Shown: positions 8,407 through 15,874 of the stretch, piece after piece | Numbering within the stretch: the first letter of the stretch is position 1 | How the letters are laid out: the number at the start of each line of letters is the position of its first letter | Assembly: GCA_903840265.1 (NCBI GenBank) | Contig: CAIMFH010000110.1 | Coordinates: 1 to 48,892 of the forward strand | DNA: 48,892 nucleotides | Reading direction: 5' to 3' | DNA from: an uncultured Schlesneria sp. | Lineage (GTDB): Bacteria > Planctomycetota > Planctomycetia > Planctomycetales > Planctomycetaceae | The notes under the pieces: generated by a model | Seen by the model: only the letters and a program-made list of their open reading frames with translations | Told to the model about the DNA's origin: nothing | The model's database searches: none | Position numbers and translations under genes: made by a program

Positions 8407-10479
8407 ATGCCGCTTGTCCTCTTTCGCATCGGCAACATCGTGGCGAAAACTGTTCCAAGTGCGCTCGATCACATTTTCTCATCGCGAGATCTGTTCCGAC
8501 GTTGCCTGATAGTCTGGTTATGGTCAGCGTTGTCAGCTTTATTGCTGACGCTGCTACTTTTCGACGCCGGTTTGTTCGTCGGGATGCTGGCGGATCGAGG
8601 CCGATTAGCGATTGATCTTCCTCAAGACCAAGTTGCTCGCTTTCACCGGCTGACGGATTTAGGGCACCCACCCAGAACCGATGAATCGCTAAAAAAGCAG
8701 GCGGAGTTGGGCGACCAGGACAAGCTGGCAAACGTCGCTCCCGACGACGGTCCACCTAAGGCAGTTCACTTCAGTTTTCAAGAACAGGGCATTCTGCCAG
8801 CAGTTTGGCGATCGCGCGATATGTGGTGGGGTGAAAGCCTCGCTTGGATCTATCGGAATGTCCAGGTCTTACAGTCCAACATCCTGGGGGCGATGACTCT
8901 ACTTGCCGTGGGAGCACTGCTCTGGACTGCACGAGCGGGCTGCCTGTCGCGATTGAGAGCCAACGCACAACAGATCGCCTTGGAAACCGTCGCCCCTTCG
9001 CGTCGCAACGTCCACCGCCAGGCATTGCGACTGGGCCCCGAAGATCTTGATGGAAGCGGACTGATCACGGCTTCAGAGATCTTTAGCATCGAGATCGAAA
9101 ATGTTCGTCGTAGCCTGGCGAAGTGGATCGAAATTGATGCCCGATTCTTGCCCGAGCTCTGTTGCCTCGCAATTCTGGCGCTTTCGATTCAACCGATGGT
9201 GTCAGCGCAATTCCTGCTGTTCCTAGGCGTGGCCTGGTACTACCTGGAGGCTCAAGAACGTCGCGCTGAAGCGGAATCTCAGTTGGCAACAGATCGTGCG
9301 GACGCGGAATTGCTTCGTCAGGCGACTGGGTTTCAAACAGCCCGACTCGTCCGTGGCTTGGGGATTGAACAAGTCGATCATGATCGCTTCGCGGCGCATC
9401 TGGTTAAGTTTCACGAACTCGCCACTAAACAGTTTCGGGCAGCCGACCAGGCGCGTCATCTGCGTTCGCGAGACATCGCAGCCTGCTCCGCAATTGTCGC
9501 GTTCCTGCTGTTCATTCTGGCGACGCATATACTTCTCGGACAAGAAGAGCTCTCGATTGCGGCAGGAATTGTATTCGTCGCGGCCTGGCTACTAGCCATG
9601 CCTGGAGTCAAAGCGTTGCGATCTCGAACCGCTTTCCTGCACTCGGCGAATGCCTCTGCTGAACGAATTCATAAGTACTTGGATCAGATTCCTTCTGTCA
9701 GCCAGGCCGTCGGTGCGAGATTCCTGCAACCGCTCGGGAAGACTCTCCACTTTGATTCCGTCTCATACAAGTCTCCATCTGGTCGCCTCTTGCTCAACGA
9801 AATGGATCTGGCGCTTGAGGCCGGTCGCATCTACTCGCTGGTGTCGCTGGATGCGTTGGAGAGCTCTGCCCTGGTCTCGATGCTTCCCCGATTCATCGAG
9901 CCCCAGAAAGGACGCATTCTTTTCGATGGCGAAGACATCGCCTGGGCCACTTTGGAGTCGTTACGAGCAGAAGCCGTCTTCGTCGGTGCAGACGAACAAC
10001 TGTTACCAGGGACGGTTCTGGACAACATTCGTGGAGGGGCCGAATTCACACTGCAGCAGGCCACTGAGGCCGCAAAGTTGACTCACGCTCATAACTTCAT
10101 CGTCAAAATGTTCGACGGTTACGAAAGCGTGTTGCCCGACAGGTCCGACTTGATGGACACCTCACAGCGTTTCCGATTAGCCCTGGCCCGTGCCATGGTC
10201 CGCAATCCGGCGCTATTGATTATCGAAGAACCTCGAGTGTCACTGGATGAGGACACGAAGGCTCTGCTCTCTGACGCCTACGACCGCATCTGCCGCGATC
10301 GTACGGTCATCTTCCTGCCCGGCCGACTCTCGACGGTCCGGCGCAGCGATCAGGTGATCGTTCTGAACGAAGGCAAGGTCGTAGCGATCGGACCTCAGTC
10401 AAAACTGGTGACGATGTCTCCTATCTACCGTCACTGGGAATATCTGAACTTCAACGAATTTCGTCATCTGGATAGTTGA
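8407..10479 (+). CDS. ABC exporter-like protein with degenerate ATPase domain
   Basis: This protein of 690 residues has the layout of a half-exporter: about six membrane segments (first near 32-60, last near 370-405) and a C-terminal nucleotide-binding domain (from about 445). The domain's landmarks align with normal exporters, but the catalytic residues are gone. The Walker A position reads SLDALESSA (480-488; the Lys is Ser486). The Q-loop Gln is Ala528. The signature is MDTSQ instead of LSGGQ. Walker B reads LLIIEEP, with Glu607 for Asp. The H-loop His is Gly639 in LPGRLST. The frame is otherwise intact, so this is not simple decay. It probably cannot hydrolyse ATP and may have a structural or regulatory role. 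A long insert follows the first helix. The start at 8407 has no clear ribosome site, and GTG 8440 is an alternative. Confidence 0.8.
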   Translation: MPLVLFRIGNIVAKTVPSALDHIFSSRDLFRRCLIVWLWSALSALLLTLLLFDAGLFVGMLADRGRLAIDLPQDQVARFHRLTDLGHPPRTDESLKKQAELGDQDKLANVAPDDGPPKAVHFSFQEQGILPAVWRSRDMWWGESLAWIYRNVQVLQSNILGAMTLLAVGALLWTARAGCLSRLRANAQQIALETVAPSRRNVHRQALRLGPEDLDGSGLITASEIFSIEIENVRRSLAKWIEIDARFLPELCCLAILALSIQPMVSAQFLLFLGVAWYYLEAQERRAEAESQLATDRADAELLRQATGFQTARLVRGLGIEQVDHDRFAAHLVKFHELATKQFRAADQARHLRSRDIAACSAIVAFLLFILATHILLGQEELSIAAGIVFVAAWLLAMPGVKALRSRTAFLHSANASAERIHKYLDQIPSVSQAVGARFLQPLGKTLHFDSVSYKSPSGRLLLNEMDLALEAGRIYSLVSLDALESSALVSMLPRFIEPQKGRILFDGEDIAWATLESLRAEAVFVGADEQLLPGTVLDNIRGGAEFTLQQATEAAKLTHAHNFIVKMFDGYESVLPDRSDLMDTSQRFRLALARAMVRNPALLIIEEPRVSLDEDTKALLSDAYDRICRDRTVIFLPGRLSTVRRSDQVIVLNEGKVVAIGPQSKLVTMSPIYRHWEYLNFNEFRHLDS

Positions 10480-10529
10480 GAGAACTGTCCGCGACTTATC
10501 CACGGCCCACTTCAGGCGACCCACGACAT

Positions 10530-11486
10530 ATGTATCTCGGTATCGAAATCGGTGGCACCAAGCTTCAACTGGGAGTCGGCGCGGGGGATGGATCAGACTT
10601 CGTTGCACTAGAACGGCGCGATGTGCAGATCGCACGTGGCGGCGCGGGGATTCGCGAGCAGATCCGATCTGTCGGTCGTGAACTCGTGGCGAAACACCAG
10701 GTGCAGCGAGTCGGCTACGGATTTGGCGGACCAGTGCTGGGAGCTCAAGGGATCGTACAAACCAGTCACCAAGTGCCTGGATGGGATCAATTCCCGCTAG
10801 TCGAATGGACACAGCAGGAGCTCGGTGTTCCAACGACGCTAGGGAACGACTGCGATGTCGCCTGCCTTGCCGAAGCCTGCTTCGGCGCAGGTCGCGATGC
10901 AGGCAGCATCTTTTACGTGACTGTTGGCACTGGAATCGGCGGTGGATTGGTTCTTGATCGCAAGATTCACGGAACGACTCGCCCAGCCGCAGCCGAGGTC
11001 GGGCACTTAAGGCCTGGCTTGGACGCGATCGAATATTCAAACACAGTCGAATCCCGTGCTGCGGGCCCCGGAATCGCGATCGCGACACAGAAGACTCTGC
11101 GGCGACTGATCGAAGAAGGACAAACGTCACCCGAGATCACCGATCTGGTAATTCGCTGTCAGAATCAAATTGAATCGCTGACAACGAAAAGCATCGGCGA
11201 AGCGGCCATGGCGGGGAATCAACTCGCTCGCGACGAATATGTCGTCGCCACACGGGTACTCGGCTGGGCGATTGCTCAAGTCATTACCGTGGTGGCACCA
11301 GAGGTCGTGGTTGTAGGCGGCGGAGTTTCGCTGGTTGGTGAAGAAGTCTTCTTCGCGCCGCTCCGCAACGCTGTTCGGCAATACGCGTTTCCGCCACTCG
11401 CCAACTCCTACAAGTTACTCCCTGCCGCACTGGGCGAAAGCGTCGTCGTTCACGGTGCTCTCGCATTGGCTCGACTGTCACACTGA
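10530..11486 (+). CDS. ROK-family sugar kinase (no zinc motif)
   Basis: This soluble kinase of 318 residues starts with the ROK phosphate-binding loop MYLGIEIGGTK. It has the catalytic region LGNDCDVA (Asp107 as the base), the second glycine-rich motif VGTGIGGGLV, and a third near VVVVGGGVS. Members phosphorylate glucose, N-acetylglucosamine or related hexoses with ATP, or act as repressors when they carry an HTH domain; there is none here. The His of the GH motif (AEVGHLRPG) is present, but the usual CxCGxxGC zinc site is missing and is replaced by a stretch with Asn-Thr-Val-Glu and no Cys. I chose ATG 10530 because the family begins there. A TTG at 10476, overlapping the previous stop, would add 18 residues. 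Confidence 0.85.
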   Translation: MYLGIEIGGTKLQLGVGAGDGSDFVALERRDVQIARGGAGIREQIRSVGRELVAKHQVQRVGYGFGGPVLGAQGIVQTSHQVPGWDQFPLVEWTQQELGVPTTLGNDCDVACLAEACFGAGRDAGSIFYVTVGTGIGGGLVLDRKIHGTTRPAAAEVGHLRPGLDAIEYSNTVESRAAGPGIAIATQKTLRRLIEEGQTSPEITDLVIRCQNQIESLTTKSIGEAAMAGNQLARDEYVVATRVLGWAIAQVITVVAPEVVVVGGGVSLVGEEVFFAPLRNAVRQYAFPPLANSYKLLPAALGESVVVHGALALARLSH

Positions 11487-11725
11487 CCAGTACGATTCGT
11501 GAAAACCGGCCATGAATCGGCAACATCTGCCGAACAATGCACGCGATCCCAAGTCCGTGATGGCGAATGGAAATATCGCGTCCAGCAACAAGCCGCTCTG
11601 ATCAAACTCGCTCTTGCCAGAATGAGACCATCCAGATACTGTCCCGCCGCAATCGGCCCACTTTGCGACCGTCTGCATCTTCTCTCACAAAATCAATTCA
11701 ATTCCATCCTTTGCGGAACACATGC

Positions 11726-12571
11726 ATGTGGTGCGCAGCGTGCCGAGCTGATGTCGCCGCTGAGTTGTCGACAGACAACCGACGCATGTTGTGCGCCCGC
11801 TGCCATTCTGAGTTAGGCATGGCGGCCGGTGCCATCGAACGCGGCACGGCTGGCCCTCGTTCGCAAGATACGGAACGGAATGCGCGTGAATTGCTGGCCC
11901 GGTGGTCGACGCAACACGTGCTGGAAGCACCAATCCCAGGCAATGCCGCAACGTCAGGTTATGATGCCGGCGGGACTGGCCCGAAGCATGGGCGTCGGTT
12001 CGATTCGGCTCATGGAATTCCAACCCCGATCACAGCCAATTCGGATCGACCGAGCAGTGATTCCGCTGACTCGGCCGCGGACCCTCGACCAAAACGACGA
12101 CGACGAAAAGAAACGACCTCGCCAAAGATCGCAATCAGTCACCAAGACGAACCAATTGCTTCTCTGCCATCGCACGATGACATGGTGCGCGTGGCGGTAC
12201 AGCATCCCCACTTGCGGCAGGGAAGCTGGACAACATCGATCGGGCAACTGTGTGCCTACGGTGGGGTCGCCTTACTGACATTGGGTACGGTCATGGTCCT
12301 GTCTGGCTACTTTGGTGGCCCGACGAACTATGCGACCACGGGTTGGCTGGTCTCAGCCGTTGGCCAGATGCTTTTGTTCCTGGGCGTGGTCACACTGGTC
12401 TCTGGCGGCATGGAACAAACGGTCGACGAAGTTTCCTGGCGCATCGATTCGCTGGCTGAACACATTATCCAACTCGAAAAGTCCATCGCAGCTCAACAAT
12501 CGCTGCTGGAAGAATCACGACGACGCGAGCGACGGCACCGACCGCGTCCTGGTCGTTCAGATGCGGCCTGA
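11726..12571 (+). CDS. Zinc-ribbon membrane protein of unknown function
   Basis: I do not recognise a named family. The 281-residue protein begins with a compact four-cysteine knuckle, MWCAAC and CARC (C3, C6, C23, C26), which suggests metal binding. A long disordered Ser/Asp/Pro-rich and then Lys/Arg-rich stretch (about 30-135, including PKRRRRK) follows. Two membrane helices (about 174-196 and 205-227) form a hairpin. A C-terminal amphipathic segment (about 233-268, SLAEHIIQLEKSIAAQQSL) is probably a coiled coil. ATG 11726 puts the first cysteine at residue 3. The frame is open upstream to 11567, but that part is unlikely to be coding. It converges with the MobA-like gene, only 10 bases apart. 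Confidence 0.7.
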   Translation: MWCAACRADVAAELSTDNRRMLCARCHSELGMAAGAIERGTAGPRSQDTERNARELLARWSTQHVLEAPIPGNAATSGYDAGGTGPKHGRRFDSAHGIPTPITANSDRPSSDSADSAADPRPKRRRRKETTSPKIAISHQDEPIASLPSHDDMVRVAVQHPHLRQGSWTTSIGQLCAYGGVALLTLGTVMVLSGYFGGPTNYATTGWLVSAVGQMLLFLGVVTLVSGGMEQTVDEVSWRIDSLAEHIIQLEKSIAAQQSLLEESRRRERRHRPRPGRSDAA

Positions 12572-12581
12572 TCGTCGATCA

Positions 12582-13214
12582 TCAGCGAGCGAGAGACTCT
12601 TCCCACTTCGCCTGCATGAGGGCGTAGTCTTCCGCCGTCTCAAGAACTGTGATCGCCGAATCGTTGTCGACGATCAGTTCGGTGACATCACTGGCATATT
12701 CGCGGAGCAGCCAGTTCAAGCCACGTCCAACAGGGATGCGTGCGACCTCTCGGGCGAACTTCCAACGAAACAGCGTTGGATGACCGCGCCGCGCTCCGAT
12801 TCGTGGGACCAGAATCGCTGGCTCCGCTTGATGCCAGCAGTGCATCAGCTCATCAATCAGGCTCACGTCCAGCGCGGGATAATCGGCTGGGGCCAGCAAC
12901 CATGCATCATCATCGCTGGGAGCAAACTCGCGCTGAATGGTGTCCAGCGCCAATGAGACATCTGCTCGCATGTCTGGCGGATCGCCATCAGGAACCACCA
13001 GCGTTCCCGCCAGCCGAATGACTTCATCTTGGAGTGCAAGATCGGTGCGACTCACGACGACGTACCGATTCGTGATAGCGCTGTGGTCGAAGGCCGAGAG
13101 AAACCGATCGACGACAGTCGCGCCTGCGAGTGGCAGTAACAGTTTGGGGCATCCCATCAACATACTCGACGCCCCAGCCGGAATAACGGCAAACATTTGA
13201 CCAAGTGGACGCAT
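12582..13214 (-). CDS. MobA-like nucleotidyltransferase with altered signature
   Basis: This protein of 210 residues has the fold of the NTP_transferase/MobA-like group, which attaches CMP or GMP to molybdopterin or activates other metabolites. The N-terminal loop reads FAVIPAGASSMLMGCPKLLL. The Arg of the usual GxSxRMGxPK loop is replaced by Leu (SSMLMG), and the A-A-G start is P-A-G. The middle contains WLLAPADYPALD, which corresponds to the metal-binding xxDxP motif, and the later RRGHPTLF block matches the family. ATG at 13212-13214 has AAGGA upstream. No molybdenum cofactor genes are nearby. The exact substrate is unknown. Confidence 0.75.
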   Translation of the reverse strand: MRPLGQMFAVIPAGASSMLMGCPKLLLPLAGATVVDRFLSAFDHSAITNRYVVVSRTDLALQDEVIRLAGTLVVPDGDPPDMRADVSLALDTIQREFAPSDDDAWLLAPADYPALDVSLIDELMHCWHQAEPAILVPRIGARRGHPTLFRWKFAREVARIPVGRGLNWLLREYASDVTELIVDNDSAITVLETAEDYALMQAKWEESLAR

Positions 13215-13306
13215 GTTCACATTCCTTGACACACGAGAGATGCCCTTTGAGAATTGGCAATTCACTGTGCAACAATCGGCCTCGCGATAGCTTTGGAATC
13301 ATTTCC

Positions 13307-14065
13307 ATGAAACGATGCAACCCGGTGCCAACAATCATAGGGTCCGGATGCATCGTTGTGATCTGTATTTTGATCGGTTGGACTGCGAATGCAGCTTCCC
13401 CGGTCAAAATCAACACTGAGACCGCTTCACCAGTCGATTTGACCGCTGAGATCGATTCGCTATTAACAACAATTCGAGAATCCACTCTGACTGCTGAATC
13501 ATATGCCGAACAACATCAGCAAGCGAAAAGAAACGCGATTCAGATTGCGATCTTCGCTCAAACACTGGCCGAGCACGAAACGGAATCTCCACTGAAGAAG
13601 TCTGCACCGGGCCTACGAAATGCCTCGTTGGCGCTCGTTCGCACGACATCCTATGACGAGGGGATGCAGAGTCTGGCCCGCATGAGCGAAGCCATGGAAG
13701 GCAAACTGAGTGGCACGCCCGCGGTCGACATCGAATGGAGTAAACTTGCCAGTGCCAGCACGCTGATGCCGATCCTGAAAATGCGGAGCGAATCAATTCG
13801 CCGGGGTTTTCGTCGTCCGAAAGACCCTGATGTGGAAAGCCGAAACGCCACAGCGATCGCGCTGCTGGCTCTCGTCGCTCATGGCGACCTTCACTTAGCC
13901 AAGACGCCTGCGGACAGGATGGTTTGGCAAGAAACGTGTCTTGAACTGCAGGGCCATATGTCTCGAGCTGCCAGCGCAATAAAGAGTCGTGACAGCTCAG
14001 CCGCCGATCATTTTCGCCTGGGAATGGAAGCCTGCGACAAGTGCCATCAGAAATTTAAACCATGA
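13307..14065 (+). CDS. Exported cytochrome c'-like haem protein
   Basis: The 252-residue protein has an N-terminal membrane or signal segment (about 8-29, ending WTANAAS). A helical body follows, and a C-terminal haem motif CDKCH (C243, C246, H247) sits nine residues from the end. A single CxxCH at the extreme C-terminus after four helices is the layout of cytochrome c' and cytochrome b562-type c proteins. Planctomycetes have many such small exported cytochromes. The start (ATG 13307) lies 92 bases from the start of the divergent MobA-like gene, so they probably share a promoter region. The partner redox enzyme is unknown. Confidence 0.75.
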   Translation: MKRCNPVPTIIGSGCIVVICILIGWTANAASPVKINTETASPVDLTAEIDSLLTTIRESTLTAESYAEQHQQAKRNAIQIAIFAQTLAEHETESPLKKSAPGLRNASLALVRTTSYDEGMQSLARMSEAMEGKLSGTPAVDIEWSKLASASTLMPILKMRSESIRRGFRRPKDPDVESRNATAIALLALVAHGDLHLAKTPADRMVWQETCLELQGHMSRAASAIKSRDSSAADHFRLGMEACDKCHQKFKP

Positions 14066-14074
14066 TGGAACAAC

Positions 14075-14167
14075 TGCTGGCACTTCGTCGGTGGCGGGTG
14101 AAACATGGCGACCTGAGTTCGATTTCGGTCGCCATTTCAGCTAAGGTAACGCTGCCACCTGCCAGCA
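14075..14167. repeat. Nested three-part inverted repeat downstream of the cytochrome gene
   Basis: Three nested stems are visible. The outer pair is TGCTGGCA (14075-14082) with TGCCAGCA (14160-14167). The middle pair is GGTGGC (14090-14095) with GCCACC (14154-14159). The inner pair is ATGGCGACC (14105-14113) with GGTCGCCAT (14127-14135). Together they can fold into one long irregular stem of about 90 bases that starts 10 bases after the preceding stop codon. No T-run follows. It may be a transcript-end structure, a structured RNA or a degenerate mobile palindrome. Confidence 0.65.
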
Positions 14168-14259
14168 ACAGAAGGCAATTGTTAGTGACGCGACATCGCT
14201 CAATGCGCCCGAACGAAAGCAAACATCGGACGGACAGATAGACTTCGGAAAGGACCTCC

Positions 14260-15852
14260 GTGGCGACGGCGATCTATAGTGAGAAATCAACAGGACAGTC
14301 GGCACGCCAAAGCCAATGGGCGATCATTGTTCGTCAGTTCTGCAAACGCCGACTCGCCGTCGCATCGACTTTCATGGTCCTGTTCCTGGTCACCGTTAGT
14401 ATCTTCGCGCCGCTGCTCGCCAATGATCGACCAATCTACTATGTCGGAACAAATCGATTCGAGTTCCGTGAAGCCGCGAAGAACGCTCGGGCCATCGTCG
14501 TTCAATTGGTCACTTCCGCGAATGCTGCTTCTGCTAAGTGGGCCGAACAGACTCGAACGCTGCAGCGCCAATTCGATTTGATGCTTGGCGAATTGTCGGG
14601 AGAATCATCAACACCAGTTCAGGAACTTCGCACGAACATCACAGCCGCTGCCGCGAAGCCAGATCGAGCCCAAGCCATCGCCGATTTGCGGGCACTGCAG
14701 AAAGATTTGCGTCCGATATTGGAAGCCGCCGAGGCGCAACTGACGGTTCGCCCTCATTGGCCAGTCTTCCAGTCGCTGCATTGGGCGGATCTCGGTTTCA
14801 TGACAGCCATTTTATTACTGCTGACGCTGCCCCTCTGGCGTCGTTGGACCATCTCACAGAAAGACGGCAGCTCACGCACTGCATTTCTGATCCTAATTCT
14901 GGCACCTTCCTGTATTGCCACGGCTTGGTGGCTGCTGGTTCCCATGAGAGTCGATCGAACCGCATATAAGGCTGGTGTACTGGTCGCCGATGCCGGTGCC
15001 GCCAAAGCGGGCGTCGTTTACCAATCGGTCATGTGGCCGCCAATTGCGTATGGGATCGATGAATATGACCTCGCCAAGATGTCGGCTCCCCCCGCCTGGT
15101 ATCCCGAGAATTGGAAGCCCAAGACGTCGCGAAAAGTCAGCGAGCTGACAAAAGCGGTCTCGCCCTGGAACACGCCGCACTGGATGGGAACCGATGCCGA
15201 CGGTCGCGACATCCTTTGCCGGATGATCTGGGGTGGTCGCGTCAGTCTTTCAGTGGGGATTGTGGCCGTCGCGATCTATGTCTCCATCGGCATCGTCGTG
15301 GGGGCGCTCGCCGGGTACTTCCGTGGGCTGACAGATCTGTTGATCTCGCGAATCATCGAAGTCGTGATCTGCTTCCCCTCATTCTTCTTGATCCTGACAA
15401 TCGTCGCCATGGTCGGCCCCGGCCTGCTGAACATCATGGTTGTGATTGGATTGACGGGTTGGACTGGGATTGCGCGGCTGGTGCGAGGCGAGTTCTTGCG
15501 ACTCGTCGATCAGGAGTTTGTGCTGGCTGGCCGAGCTTTGGGCTATTCGCCACTGCGGTTGATCTTTCGTCACGTCCTTCCCAATGCGATGGCACCCGTG
15601 ATGGTTTCGGCGACCTTCGGGATCGCCGGAGCAATCCTGACTGAAAGCGCTCTGTCGTTTCTCGGACTCGGAATTCAGGCACCCATCCCCTCCTGGGGAA
15701 GCTTGTTGTCTGATGGTCGATCAGTCTTGAATCATGCCCCCTGGCTGATTCACTTTCCGGGGCTGGCGATCTTCATCACGATCACGTCGTACAACTTGAT
15801 CGGCGAATCGCTACGCGACGCCGCCGATCCTCGTCTGCGTGGTTCGCGATAG
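14260..15852 (+). CDS. DppC/OppC-type ABC permease with large N-terminal insert
   Basis: This inner-membrane permease of 530 residues belongs to the peptide/nickel ABC importer group. The C-terminal third is a standard BPD_transp_1 domain, beginning after GTDADGRDILCRMIWGG and including the coupling helix region GRALGYSPLRLIFRHVLPNA. The first helix (about 34-53) is separated from this domain by roughly 250 residues with a predicted helical periplasmic stretch (about 60-165) and two extra membrane segments (about 178-193 and 206-225). Ordinary DppC proteins are around 300 residues. GTG 14260 has AGGA 5 nt upstream. No DppA, B, D or F genes are adjacent, so the rest of the transporter must be elsewhere. 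Confidence 0.85.
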   Translation: MATAIYSEKSTGQSARQSQWAIIVRQFCKRRLAVASTFMVLFLVTVSIFAPLLANDRPIYYVGTNRFEFREAAKNARAIVVQLVTSANAASAKWAEQTRTLQRQFDLMLGELSGESSTPVQELRTNITAAAAKPDRAQAIADLRALQKDLRPILEAAEAQLTVRPHWPVFQSLHWADLGFMTAILLLLTLPLWRRWTISQKDGSSRTAFLILILAPSCIATAWWLLVPMRVDRTAYKAGVLVADAGAAKAGVVYQSVMWPPIAYGIDEYDLAKMSAPPAWYPENWKPKTSRKVSELTKAVSPWNTPHWMGTDADGRDILCRMIWGGRVSLSVGIVAVAIYVSIGIVVGALAGYFRGLTDLLISRIIEVVICFPSFFLILTIVAMVGPGLLNIMVVIGLTGWTGIARLVRGEFLRLVDQEFVLAGRALGYSPLRLIFRHVLPNAMAPVMVSATFGIAGAILTESALSFLGLGIQAPIPSWGSLLSDGRSVLNHAPWLIHFPGLAIFITITSYNLIGESLRDAADPRLRGSR

Positions 15853-15874
15853 GGACCGAGATCGCTACATCCCG

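Noticed and set aside
10496-10504. DnaA-box-like TTATCCACG
   Set aside because: A single site close to the consensus, without other boxes, an AT-rich region or origin genes such as dnaA or dnaN.
10399-11130. 243-codon minus-strand frame
   Set aside because: It lies opposite the ABC and ROK genes and gives an Arg/Ser-rich translation typical of a shadow of a GC-rich codon pattern.
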